Below, piece after piece: positions 11,026-21,793 of a DNA stretch of 64,000 nucleotides. Position 1 is the first letter of the stretch. Each line of letters begins with the position of its first letter. The DNA comes from Symsagittifera roscoffensis (lineage: Eukaryota > Xenacoelomorpha > Acoela > Convolutidae). Location of the stretch: the NCBI RefSeq assembly GCF_963678635.1, contig NC_087069.1:53640635-53704634 (forward strand). Direction: 5' to 3'. A program made the translations under genes and the position numbers. The notes below the pieces were generated by a model. That model was given only the letters and a program-made list of their open reading frames with translations. It did not search any database and was not told where the DNA came from.

Positions 11026-11399
11026 GTAAGTTAATTATCAAAAACTTTTCAAATGTATCATTTCCGAAACTTTGCTATTGAAGATCATAAAGAAATTAGA
11101 CCGAAAAATATTTTGCATCCTTGCAATTACAAAACAAAAAAAATGGCCAATAACAGAGATTGAAAAAAAATATTTATATTGCAGATGTTACAAAGAATTA
11201 CCATGAAAATTTTAGGAAAAAATGAGCGCACACTATAAAAACTTTCAAAATGAAGTAAGCAAAGTTCAAGTATTTGGAGCAAAAAAAAAGCCATATAATA
11301 GTTTTATTTAAAGGTCGCCACCCCTTAAATTATAAGAAAAAAGTTATATAAACATTTTTATTTCTAAGCTGAATCATCTATACTCAAAAATGTTGCCTA

Positions 11400-12560
11400 T
11401 CAAGGGTGCGCAGGCCGAAGGAAAGCAATTTTATCTAAGTTAGCTTAAAACAGTTCCTCTTTCCGGCTTTTTGCTGCGTTCTTCGAGAAAATTAAACAAG
11501 ACTGCTCGTATCAGGGCGAAGCCCTGAATGTTCCGACTGCCTTTTAAGGTTTATAGAGCAGTAATAACATTAAAAAATTAAATGGAATAAAATAAAATGA
11601 ATTTTCTTTTTAGTTTAAATTTTTAAATGAAAATCATCCCCCCACACGCCATATAAAGTACGAAAGGATAGATTTCGTTCCTTGGAACAAACCAATTATG
11701 GCAAATAAGCTTCTTTCAACCAATTTGGAACGGTTTCTAAGACAGATTAATTCTCCACTTACGCGTTAATAGCGCGAAATACACCGCGCGTTAGTTGTCC
11801 CAAATTGGCCAAAATGGCAATTTTTAAACCCCCATAACGTTACTAAAAAGGATCACTGGTGAATTATCTTTTCAAATTTGAGCCCAGGGCAACAATACCT
11901 TTCAATGATGAAAAAAAATCCGTCAAAAATGGCTAGTTAAAAAGTCGAAATTTGTCTGGAGAAAAAAAAAACCCACCCCTAGCACAAATATTCCGTTACT
12001 TTCGTATCGAAAGTCGGATCAATTAAACAAGGCTGCTTATATCAAAGCATACCCCTGAAGATTGGACTATCTTTTAAGGTCGATGGAATAGCGTTGTACG
12101 GTTAATAAATAGAACACAAAAAAAAACTTTATATTTATTTTGAAAATTTAATGTATTCTTTAAACTTTTTAACTTTTATTTTTGAAAACATTTTTAATTT
12201 TATAAAATGTATTTTTATTTTTTGAAAAGTAACCTCCTCATTCTAGCTATATAATTTTTTTTACATAAATCAAAGTATTGACAACATCAAATAGCAGGGT
12301 CAACTCAATTCTGAACAGTTTCAAAGACGCACTTACGATTCCGCATCACAAAATAAACTGCACGCTAATGGTTGCAAACTGGCTAAATTGGCAATCGGTA
12401 AACGATCATAAAACAAAAAAAAACTTTCAAAGATATTTTTCAAATTTTGAGCTCAAAACAGGAATCTCTTTGTTCAGGTATTATAAAATTACCAAAACTG
12501 CTAGTTGAAAAGTCGAATTTGGTTCGGATGAAAAATCACCCCGGGCAAATTAATTCCATC
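11400..12560. repeat. Diverged tandem repeat block in intron
   Basis: About 11494-11830 and 12017-12410 share ordered landmarks: ATTAAACAAGACTGCTC versus ATTAAACAAGGCTGCTT, and a later block with GGCAATTTTTAAAC versus GGCAATCGGTAAAC. A reverse-oriented piece of the first landmark appears near 22905-22960. No coding potential is supported. Confidence 0.5.
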
Positions 12561-12564
12561 ATTT

Positions 12565-13850
12565 TCTTTGATTTATTAAGTTGAGCTGTATGACGCTTAA
12601 GTCGATGATGGGCTCAATTTGAATTCAGTAGAGCGCCCGTTTTTGATTTTAGGTTTTAAAACACGATTCGGTAATGATACACTGCAACTACTTTTTGCAG
12701 TTTAAAAATTTTACTTTCTAGAGATATTTTTATTTTTTGATATATAAAAAAACTGCATTCAGCTATGGATACACTAAAAAAACTACATGTTTTGTTTTCA
12801 AATAAAAGCTGGTGAAATCAGTATGATTAAATTATAACGCTTTGTTGTCCGGTTGTGATGAAGACTGGTATGTTCAATTCGTAGTCAACATGAAACTCAA
12901 CTGACAATTTATACTTTTCACCCCCTAAATTTAAACTTGTCGATTTTCAAAGTTGTCTTAGGTTTTAGTATGGCTTAATGCGTGATATTACAATCCAATG
13001 CTACAAAAACCATTTTTTCTAGAATAGTTGGTTTGTTTGCCATGCCAAATTTCATTGGATAATGGCAAGTTAAAAATGGTCTACCAGAACTGAATTTCAA
13101 AATTGAGGACAAGCGCTCGCACCTTGTTTCCATGTCTATTTGCAGAATTCAAATATAGAAAAAAAAACCAAAACGAAGCAATTTTATCTATCAAGCCTCA
13201 CATTGGTTTTTTTGATATTTTTGTTTCTCCACGAAAACGCCATAAACATTCAAACAAATCTTTTTGTTATAGTCATTTCGTTTGCATTTAATGTAGTTTA
13301 TTAATTTGTTCTACCCTCTGGAGATCAGTCCTGCCTTTTTTAGTAAATTTAATCCAGTTTCGCAAAAGAGTTTTTAAATTCGTTACTGTCATTTAGGAGA
13401 GATATATAAACAAAAAATACCATTTTCTAAAAAAAAACTTTTTGTTCAACAATTTTGAATAAATTTGCTCAATCGGTAAACAGTTTTTACCCTTTTTCAC
13501 GCAAAAACAATGTCAACAAATTTAATGAAGCGTCCAATTTAGTTGCTCAAGGTCAAAATGTTTGCTAAGAACTATTTAATTGCTTTATAATAAGAACAAC
13601 CAAAAAAGCAACCTATTTCGAAAAATGGATCCAATTATATCAAAAACATTGCAAGAACGGCAAAAAATTTGTTTAAATTGGACCGCAGTAAATATCATTT
13701 ATTTCGTAAAAAATTTAGAAGCTAGCTGTTCCGTTTTTTCAGAAATGTGCCCTATTTTGACCCATGAATTTTAAACTTAAACTTTTTTATGTTAAATGAC
13801 AGCGAGATTTGAGGCTGCTTAAGGGGATGATAAACTTCATTTAATCTATT
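12565..13850. other. Intronic gene-free DNA
   Basis: I searched this part, and the rest of 11.03-14.49 kb, for an exon that would supply the missing N-terminal part of the fibrinogen domain (GGGW-type motif) and found none. The short frames at 13103 and 13580 are unsupported. Confidence 0.45.
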
Positions 13851-13856
13851 GAAACA

Positions 13857-14150
13857 AAGCAGAGGCGCATCTAGGACATTTTCCAGGGGGTTGGCGGATT
13901 TTCAAAAAAAATGTCGAAAGTTTTATCGACCATTGTTTTTTCAGGTTGACTAAATTGTTTTCTAAGCTCTCGCAAAACACAGAAAAAACCCTCTGTTGGA
14001 AATTTTTTTTGCGCCGCAAGCAACATCTTGAAAAATTGGCAAAAAAGTTTTCAGGCATTTGTGAAAATTTTTAATCAAAATTTTGAGTTGCTTGGCGCAC
14101 GCTTACCCCTCAAATTAGTAAATATTGGCGCCAAAGGCGCCGTAGAAAAA
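13857..14150. repeat. GGCGGATCTAGG-family repeat, second duplicated copy
   Basis: It begins CAGAGGCGCATCTAGGAC and is the partner of 10148-10440. The duplicated unit with flanks covers about 13790-14250. Confidence 0.65.
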
Positions 14151-14496
14151 CTTACTTTAGATTACTTTTAGGATTCCGTCAGCCATAATGTAGTTTCACA
14201 AAATAGTACAAAAAGGGACAGTTTGGGCCTGTAGGATTACAGTAATGTTTATCTATAACAAAAAGGAGTCATTTCTGTTATAAGCCTTACTTTTAATTTC
14301 TATGTATTTTGATAAATGTATTTTAAGGACTGATCCAATCTGAACGGCTGAAATTACTCACAGATCAATGAAAAATGGAATCGATTTTTAACTCTACGCT
14401 CAGAATAAATGTTCTTGTCATTTCGGGTCTTATAACAGAAAAGCCTCAGAAAATCAATGAGGACATTATTATGGTCTTACTGAGGTAGCATTTCAG

Positions 14497-14716
14497 TTGG
14501 GACCGGAGATAGTTTTACAGAGGCGTGAACGATTCGACATTCTTTTTGACCGAACTTTTGAGGAGTATGAATCAGGTTTTGGAGACTTTTCTGGAGAAGG
14601 AGATTTGTGGCTGGGTTTGAAAAGATTGCACATATTGACACAACACGGAAGATGGAACCTGCGAGTTTCAATGTGCAGTTTCTCCAACAATACACTTTTT
14701 TGGAGCGAATGGGCAG
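14497..14716 (+). CDS. Fibrinogen-related protein, exon with N-terminal half of fibrinogen domain
   Basis: The acceptor is GTAGCATTTCAG ending at 14496 and the donor GTAAAC starts at 14717. The exon is 220 nt (phase 0 in, phase 1 out). It encodes LQRR followed by an F-D-R-T-F-E-E-Y-E-S-G-F-G-D-F-S-G-E run, then LWLGLKRLHILT. This is the signature of fibrinogen C-terminal domains (QRR, W/F-x2-Y-x2-GFGD-x-SGE-x-WLG, IH-x-LT). The donor phase fits the acceptor at 21794. The usual domain start with its first cysteine and the GGGW motif is not in this exon and was not found upstream, so an exon is missing, too diverged, or the gene is decayed. Confidence 0.72.
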
Positions 14717-14769
14717 GTAAACTGAACAAGCAGTCCATCATCAAACAGGTTTTGATCAACAGTTGTTAA

Positions 14770-16020
14770 AAAACTGTTTAAACAAGGTAATCAAGTTGTT
14801 GAAAAGAACGGTTCGAAACAAAAACCAAATCAACTCACTCGGGCTGACAAGAAATGGTTTGCAATCTTTTTCAATTAGATAATAAAGCAAAGACTGCAGA
14901 AGAATTGTTTTAAATCAACATAAAATCGATTTATTTTGATCCAAAAAACAAATACAAAAACCATTTTTATTCGAATTTAATTTGATATATGTTCAATTTT
15001 TGCTAAATTTTTTGGAAATTTGTTTTTACACGGATGTATCAATCGCGCTTTATCCACTTTTTGATACTCAATCACCACAGATTTTGTTCAGATAATTTTC
15101 GGATTTTTAAACCATCAAACAAAAGTTAAAATTTAATGTAAGCTTTTCAATTGAGTTTTCGTGATGATTGACATGAAAAAAAAACTTTATTTAAAACTTA
15201 AATGATAACTTGCTGAACCAGTATATTTTTTTCTAAATTGATATTTTTTCTCTTTATCTTCAATTGCATGATAAAATAATGCCTAGAGCGTTGATAATGA
15301 AGTGATGTTTGAAAAAACTTCGCACAAGTCTCTTTTTACCTCAAGGAAAACTTTAGATTTGCAAGCTTTTAAGGAGACAAAAAAATCACTCGAGTGGCTC
15401 TGGCTCTCTGAAGCTCTTTGTTAAGTGAAAAAATTTTGCCTAGTTTCAACAAAACATACTTAAGCCCAGTATTGTTGCAATTTTGATAGAATTTGCCATC
15501 TTACGGAAATCTTTTTGGTTCGACCTTTTGGGCGATAAATTGATTGTGTTTTCTATCGTAAAAGTCAAAGTTGCTTTTGAAAACTTGCTTGGATTCTCTC
15601 ACGTTTAATCGAAGTCTTCGTTTTTGTGACTCATTCTTTTTTGTAAAGATTTAATTGATAGATTTTCATAGCGTCGAGAATCATCGCAAAGTAACAGTTA
15701 AATCGCCCGATAATTAGCACTAATTGGCCATATTATCAATTTCTAAATCTCGATTTTTCTAAAAATTGATTTTCGGACAACATTTGCTTTCAATTGGTCA
15801 AAATTGGACAAAATAGCGGTTAAAACGTCCATTTTATTGGCCAAAAATTGACTCATTAAAAAACCAAACGAAAAATTTTCATTTCACTTGAAAGTCGGAA
15901 AAATAATTGTGGGTGCGTAAGCCCAGTTTTAATGAGGATGTTATCGGTAATTAACAAAAAAGCAATCTTCAAACCCAAAAATTTGTTTGAAAAAACTATA
16001 AAAGGATTAATTTTCATGCA
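14770..16020. other. Intronic AT-rich DNA
   Basis: No gene or clear repeat was recognised in this part of the large intron upstream of the retrotransposon tail. Confidence 0.5.
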
Positions 16021-16025
16021 ATAGA

Positions 16026-16026
16026 T

Positions 16027-16075
<49 letters not shown>
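16026..16075 (-). repeat. (CAA)n microsatellite at the retrotransposon 3' end
   Basis: About 16 TTG units on the plus strand read as (CAA)n on the minus strand, immediately after the ORF2 remains. Short tandem repeats are a common 3' terminus of CR1/L2-like non-LTR elements and mark this end of the insertion. Confidence 0.75.
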
Positions 16076-16125
16076 AGTGGATTTACAGCACAAGGCTGAT
16101 GAGTGTTGCTCCCTTTCCGTTTTTA

Positions 16126-18114
16126 TTAGAAGATTGTCCACTTATTTCTGCATTGGTTGCAATCGCACGCAAGTTGCCAAGTGCAAATATTGTTTTCGTT
16201 GTACTTTTCATCCATGAAATTCCACATCAGTTGTAGAATTCGGTTCTTGAGTCCAGTTTTGTTTGTGAAATCAACGTGTTTGTCAATTCTGTTTGCAATT
16301 CGACTGGTATTCTCCTCGCGCATTCTCTGTTCTGATTTTGGCACTCTTGAAGATGTCCTTAGTTCTGAGATTTGTCTGCGGGCACTGTGACAGATGTGGA
16401 AACACATCAGTTCGTCCATCAAGGCTAGAGAGTAGCAGTAGGTCCGTGAGTTGTAAGTACATTGGTAGTGGGAGCACATTTAGCGCTCGCAGCTGGTTAA
16501 CATAGTATGTATCCGGGCTTGTTACTGTCCAATTTATGACTTTCTTTTGGAAGCGCTCCAGGCGTACAAGATCTCCTCGGCTCAGATTTGTACATGAAAA
16601 ACCATATATCAGAATTGGAATAAGAAGAGACTTATATAGGCCTAATTTGACCAAAGGTAGTGTTTTATAAGCTATATTACGTCTAATCAAGTAAAATGAT
16701 TTGTTAGCTTTGGTCAGTCTCATATCAATATGTTTATTCCAGGATAATTTATAGTCCACTATAAGTCCAAGATCTTTCGCTTCTGTAGAGGATTCAAGTT
16801 TTGATCCGGAAAGCTGCAGATCGTGTGCTCTGCCTCTGAACACCAGTTGTGAGCATTTATCGAGAGCCAGAGCCATCTTGTTCTCCTTGACCCAGTCATC
16901 AATGGACTTCAAGTCCTGTTGCACTATGATTAGGTCTGTGTTGACTGTCAGAAGTTTCAGATTGTCAGCGTATATGTACGGGTCAGAGAATTTCAGTCGG
17001 TCCGGGAGGTCATTGATGAAAATGCAGAACAGAAGTGGGCCCAGGAAGGATCCCTGTGGGACACAACTCGTCACATCTAGAGTCACTGAAGAAGTTTTCA
17101 CAACTTTTACATATTGTTTTCGTCCATTTAGATAATCACAAAGAATTTCCAGCAGGCATCCTCCTACACCAATATTTGCGGTCTTTTTCAGCAATTCAAG
17201 ATGCGGCACCTTGTCAAAAGCTTTTGAGAAGTCCATATAATAAGCGACAACGTCATCTGTTCTGTTGGGTTTTCGTCTAGTGCTCTTTAAATTTTACTCA
17301 GGAAGGATAGCATATTCGTGGCCACTGATTTCCCTTTGACAAAACCATGTTGATGTTTTGAAAGGACACGTTCAAAAAGCGAGTAGAGAGGTCCGTAGAT
17401 GCATTTCTCTAAGATTTTGCTGTCTATGTTGAGTACTGAAATTGGACGCCAATTTTCCACATTACGTCTGTCTCCTTTTTTGAATATTGGGGAGATCGCT
17501 GCCGTCTTCCAGCAACTAGGTATTTTTCTCAATCTCTTGATGTTCTTGAAAATTACCTGCAAGGCATTTGCCATGTTGGTGGCTGTTTGTAGGTAGAAAA
17601 TTGGAGGCAGGCCGTTGGGTCCTCTAGACTTGGTAACGTCAATGGTCATCAAGATTTCTGTTATAGTTGTATGAGATATGCTGAAATTTGTGATCTGTGG
17701 ATTGTCACATTCAACGTCATTAATGTTAAACTTTATTTTTTGCGAGAATACTGAGTGAAAAAATTCATTGAGCAGATTCACCTTTTCTTCCAGGCTGGAA
17801 ACAGTGGTGTTATCGCTTATCATTATTTTTGGCAAGGATGCAGATTTGTTGAGACTTTTCAGGTGCTTGTAAAGGATATCTGTGTTTCTTGTACTCAGAA
17901 GTTTGTTCTGATAGTTTAATCGATCATTTTCACTGGACTGGATTACTACATTTTCCATTAGTGCAACTTGACGTTTGCGGTAGCTTGTTGGTTTCGAAAT
18001 GAGTAGTTTTTTTTGGGTGTTAAGCTTTTTAATGAGGTTTGATGTGCTTTGGGTTATCCATGATGGTAACTGCTGTCGATGCGCAGTTCTTCGATGCACA
18101 TAGATTTCTAACAA
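16126..18114 (-). pseudogene. Non-LTR ORF2 reverse transcriptase domain, frameshifted
   Basis: Three minus-strand frames give one diverged reverse transcriptase. The 18114-17287 frame carries the linker and fingers, with FKKGDRRNVENWRPIS and a GFVKGKS motif. The 17236-16283 frame carries MDFSKAFDKVPH (motif A), VPQGSFLGPLLF (motif B) and YADNLKLL (motif C). The frame ending at 16126 carries a C-terminal C-x-C-x2-C tail. Breaks are a TAA after SKI near 17287, a frameshift near 17245 and another near 16300. The second catalytic aspartate of motif C is Asn. The enzyme would copy element RNA at a nicked target in a live element. Confidence 0.8.
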
Positions 18115-18314
18115 ATTTTCAAAGTAATCATTAGCTCTTGGCAGGTTTTATCTATATTTGTGTAGCATATTGCATTGAAAATTTTATCAGCCTTAGCGTT
18201 GCTTATACCTTCGAAGTCAGCTTTACCGAAGCTTCTATATTTGTCAATGACCGGTTTGGCTTCTTGGTGTTCTATTTCGACGTTGAGGTTTATTGATTGA
18301 TGATCTGAACAGTC

Positions 18315-18955
18315 TTATTGTTTATCGAAGAATTCATCCCTTTGAGCATGTACAAGACAATTTCTATGGAAGGCTACATCCAACAAGTTTTTTCCGCATG
18401 TAGAGAAATTAACTGTTTGTCTGAAGAGTTTTGTGTCAAAGGCATCAACTACCTCCTGTTCCTCTTCACTGGCACTTGTTAGGGACGGCCAATTTGTTTC
18501 TGGGAAGTTGATGTCACCACAAACGATAAGGGATGACGAGGTTGGAAAGGCATTCAATATTTTGTTAAAATCTTCAGACAAGTACCTGTAGGGACTTGAT
18601 TTAGGGGGGTTATAAAAGACACAGAATATCAACTCCTGGCCGGATATATCAATTTTGCATGCAACACAGCTGTCAGGCAGATCTACAGTAAGTATTTCAC
18701 ATGCGAATGTATTCTTTACAGCAATGAGACTGCCGCCGTGTTTGTTTGTATCATTCACTCTTTCTCTGTCTGATCTATAGATATTGTAATCATGTAGCAT
18801 TAATTCAGAGGAATCTATTTGATTATTTAGCCAGGTTTCACAAATGCAGATTATACTGTAATTACCAGATGTAACAGCAGTAGAGAGTTTGGCTCGACGT
18901 TCGAAGTTTATGAGACTTCTGGCATTTATTTGAAGTACGCTTAGAAAGGCCCCTA
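18315..18955 (-). pseudogene. Non-LTR ORF2 AP-like endonuclease domain
   Basis: The minus-strand reading shows INARSL, CETWL, IYRSDR, VFYNPP and CGDINFP, then past a stop at 18315 the SDHQS motif. This is the order of active-site motifs in apurinic-like endonucleases of non-LTR elements, which nick target DNA. The frame extends upstream of Met 18800 and starts close to the ORF1 stop at 18957. A TAA separates the domain from its SDH motif and a frameshift near 18120 separates it from the reverse transcriptase. Confidence 0.78.
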
Positions 18956-18956
18956 G

Positions 18957-19823
18957 TCACGGGCCGCTTTCATTGAGCTTTACTTTTACGTTGTCATTGA
19001 ACAACTCCAAGTTTCTTATCCGTAACTTCTCTTTTGGAACGCCTTCAGTTATAAGTTCACGTTGCTTTTTGAGGATTTGATTTTCTTTAGCTGCGTCCTC
19101 CTTGGTCGGGGCAGGTGAGAGAAAAACTTTCCTTTCAGACAATTGGGTCCTTTTTTCTAAACATTTCGCCAGAATAAATCTTGCCTCATGATGTTTGGCC
19201 ACGGTCAACAGAAGGGTTCTGGGTTTCGTTCGCTTTTCATCAAACTTTCCCAGGCGTTTCATTTCAACGATGTTTGGTTGTACATCAACAATCTCTAGAT
19301 TCTTCTTGACTTCCTCATTTGTTGGGACAAGGTTCTCAGCTTTCGATTCCTGGGGATCTTCGGCAATACCTTGTATTCGGATGCATTGATTGATGTTGTG
19401 ATTTCTTCGATTTTGCTGTTCTTTTGGTACAGCATTCTTGTTGTTTCCTGTCAGAACAGTACTATATGTCTTTTCCACTTTCTCACAGGTGTTCCTCAGT
19501 GCTTCGTCAACTTTTTTCTCAACGATTTGAGTTAATCTGTTTTCCGTGTTAAGAAGTTTTTCATTTATGTCTATTTCTTCCAGCTTTTCGGTCAGTTTGC
19601 TTTGTGTGAAGTTCCGAATGAACCGATCACGTACATTGTTTTCATGGCATGACGAACATAGCAGCATTGCCAGCGTTTCTAAATCTTTAATGCCATTCAC
19701 TGCAACTGGTGTTAAGCCTGTGCAGCTAGTGGTCAGATGAAGGTTAGCGCAACAAGCTACGCATTGATAAACAGGATCGTTCGGACCAATTTTCTGCTTA
19801 CATGACTTACAGTTTTTAGTCAT
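18957..19823 (-). CDS. Non-LTR ORF1 protein with PHD-like zinc finger
   Basis: This intact 288-residue frame begins MTKNCKSCKQKIGP. Residues 5-60 have a PHD-like cysteine/histidine series (C-x2-C, C-x2-C, H-x4-C, C-x2-C). The middle is a charged, coiled-coil-prone stretch (KLEEIDINEKLLNTENRL), and the C-terminal third (MKRLGKFDEKRTKPRTLLL) looks like the nucleic-acid-binding part of CR1/L2-type ORF1 proteins. The role would be RNA binding and particle formation. Its openness next to a broken ORF2 suggests a fairly young insertion or chance survival. Confidence 0.75.
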   Translation of the reverse strand: MTKNCKSCKQKIGPNDPVYQCVACCANLHLTTSCTGLTPVAVNGIKDLETLAMLLCSSCHENNVRDRFIRNFTQSKLTEKLEEIDINEKLLNTENRLTQIVEKKVDEALRNTCEKVEKTYSTVLTGNNKNAVPKEQQNRRNHNINQCIRIQGIAEDPQESKAENLVPTNEEVKKNLEIVDVQPNIVEMKRLGKFDEKRTKPRTLLLTVAKHHEARFILAKCLEKRTQLSERKVFLSPAPTKEDAAKENQILKKQRELITEGVPKEKLRIRNLELFNDNVKVKLNESGP

Positions 19824-19837
19824 GGTATTCCTTACCT

Positions 19838-20075
19838 GGACTCTGAGTCAGAGACTCGAGGAGTACACAAGATTTGGAAGTATTAAGAATTGCCTTGGAC
19901 TCTGAGTCAGAGACTCGAGGAGTACACGAGATTTGGAAGTATTAAGAATTGCCTTGGACTCTGAGTCAGAGGACTCAAGGAGTACACAAGATTTGGAAAG
20001 ATGGACTTACAGTTATGCACTTAATATTTCCCTTGGACTCTGAGTCAGGGACTCGAGGAGTACACAAGGTTTGAA
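19838..20075 (-). promoter_or_regulatory. Tandem 5' monomers with TGAGTCA (AP-1-like) sites
   Basis: Four units begin with GGACTCTGAGTCAG at about 19838, 19897, 19956 and 20035 (spacing 59, 59 and 79 bp). Each holds TGAGTCA, the AP-1/bZIP consensus, inside the quasi-palindrome GACTCTGAGTCAGAG, followed by GGAGTACAC. They lie just upstream of ORF1, where non-LTR promoters act. Promoter function is inferred. Confidence 0.6.
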
Positions 20076-20299
20076 ACGACCGACTTTTTGATGAAGTTGA
20101 TCGCCTTTTTGTCGTAGAAGATGTTGAGGAAATTGAGACTAAGTCCAGAGTACGCGTAGACCTCTTTCCTCACTTCTCTATTTTCGTCTTCGTCTAAAGA
20201 ATCAATTGTTTGGGCTAGGGAGCTGGCTCCAACAATTTGCAACATCAGGTGATGATAATATTTGAGACAAGAGGCAACCACGGCTACCTCGAAATTCAA
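20045..20299 (-). CDS. Hypothetical 84-residue frame upstream of monomers
   Basis: I do not recognise this frame. The peptide is amphipathic and protein-like (KYYHHLMLQIVGASSLAQTI, an acidic DEDEN patch, then FLNIFYDKKAINFIKKSV), but the last residues run into the repeat monomer. An AG acceptor-like site (ATAGTTTCAG) precedes it near 20313. It might be an old exon or part of the retrotransposon leader, or it may not be coding. Confidence 0.25.
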   Translation of the reverse strand: MNFEVAVVASCLKYYHHLMLQIVGASSLAQTIDSLDEDENREVRKEVYAYSGLSLNFLNIFYDKKAINFIKKSVVSNLVYSSSP

Positions 20300-21290
20300 T
20301 ACTTGTCTGAAACTATTTAATTAAACTGATTTAATTTGCAAAAAGTCTTTCAGACTCTTCTCACCCCAGGTTGACCTCCATAGACCCAAAAAGTTGATCA
20401 TACAATTCCGAAAACTAAATTTTTGGAAAAAACTAGCCATACAAATTTCATCTTGTTTGCTATAATGGTGTCATTGATTTTTCAACAAATTTCATTTAAA
20501 AAAAACCCAAAATTATATATATATATATTTCAATTGCAGACGTAGTCCGCTTAACGTAGTCCTTGTTACGGAAAACTTTTCTCAAAAACTTTGAAAACGC
20601 TTATTTTTTTTGTATGACATTTTTATGTATGCTTTGAGAGCAACGCCTGATTAATAAAAGTTAATTTCTTAAAACAATTTTTGAAATTGTTGCCGAGTTT
20701 TAAAAGTTTGATATTGTCATCATATTATATATTTCAACTTCAAATATAATACAACTTCAAGACAATTCAGGTAGTTTCTAATGCATTAAATTGCAAGACG
20801 GTCAAACCTGTGGTGTACTTAATTTTGAGTAAACCAATGTTTTTGTCACTTGTGTTGGTTACGAGCACATATCAAAAAACTTGAAAAAAAAATAAGTTAA
20901 AAAAATCTAAATTCCTAATTTATGGAAAAAAGCTAGCCATATTTTTCCATATAAGAAATATCTGAAAGCGGTGGGACAAAGCCATACCAAGCTCACATAA
21001 TTTGATCTTTCTTTGTAAGTCGGGACAAAAAATGAACAAAAAGACAATGGAAAAAAAATTAGTTTTTTGGAAAAGGTTTTAACAAAAAACCTCTGTCAGG
21101 GAAAACTCATTTTTGTGAAGCAGGCTGATTTTTCCTCCAAGCAATTTATCATTTTTTAACGAGCATTTGCGATAAAAACTTCTCACAGTTTCAAAGATAT
21201 TGATGTCTTGTTGATGTCTTAACAGATATTGATGTCTTATATAAAAAAAAACCTTGTATCTTTCTTCTCAATTCAAAAGATTTTCAGTTG
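20300..21290. other. Intronic AT-rich DNA
   Basis: No gene was seen. There is a short (AT)n run near 20515, and two stretches with a TAGCCATA phrase (about 20427 and 20934). Confidence 0.5.
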
Positions 21291-21295
21291 AGGAC

Positions 21296-21560
21296 AGTGG
21301 CGGATCTAGGATTTTCTCGCGGGCGTTTTTTCTAAAAATTTCTACTGTTTTTCTGTTACGGCCAAATTTTCTGCGCTGCCGGCAAAATTAAAAAAAAAAA
21401 CAGGCCAAAAAAAGCGTTCTTTTGGACATTTTTGGATGAAAACTATGACCAAAAAATCGCGTTTTTTGGCACGAGCTCCCCACTCAATATGAGTATATTT
21501 TTGCGCCGAATGCGACTTTAGAAATTTCAGAGGTTCCGTCACCAAAAATGGATATTTCAA
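21296..21560. repeat. GGCGGATCTAGG-family repeat
   Basis: It begins AGTGGCGGATCTAGGATTTTC, with internal GCGCTGCCGGCAAAATT and GGCACGAGCTCCCCACTC corresponding to the landmarks of the 9.2, 10.3 and 14.0 kb copies. Confidence 0.55.
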
Positions 21561-21793
21561 AATAGTACGAGGAAAAGATCCTCTCTCCCCAAGATTAATT
21601 TGTCACTTTGTTCTTGACATTCGAATATAAATTAGAAGAAGCCTTCAGATACTTTAAAGGCGAGCCAGAAAGTACCGAGGTTGCCTTATAGGATCGTTCT
21701 TGTTTTGATGTCTTGCATCAAAGCTCATCTGTGATTTTTCGGGTCAAAATAACCTTGGCGTAATTCGAAGAGGATAAGTTTGCTCTGTTTTAG

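Larger units (their letters stand above)
9400..11150 (+). repeat. Tandem duplication (offset 1205 bp) containing exon 2
   Basis: Sequence around exon 2 (about 9400-9990) reappears about 1205 bp later (about 10600-11130), including upstream TAATGATGTTTTTTTT, the acceptor, most of the exon, the GTAAGTTAATT donor and downstream CAATTACAAAACAAAAAA. A GGCGGATCTAGG-family repeat lies in the spacer. Confidence 0.75.
16026..20075 (-). mobile_element. CR1/L2-like non-LTR retrotransposon, inactive copy
   Basis: In minus-strand order there are tandem 5' monomers (19838-20075), ORF1 with a PHD-like zinc finger, ORF2 with an AP-type endonuclease and reverse transcriptase, and a (CAA)n tail. It lies antisense inside the 7-kb intron of the fibrinogen-related gene. 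ORF2 is broken by stops and frameshifts and the catalytic YADD box reads YADN, so it cannot move on its own. The PHD-bearing ORF1 and overall plan favour the CR1/L2 group. Clade is inferred from architecture. Confidence 0.82.

Noticed and set aside
16157-17596. Plus-strand frames opposite the reverse transcriptase
   Set aside because: Shadows of retrotransposon ORF2.
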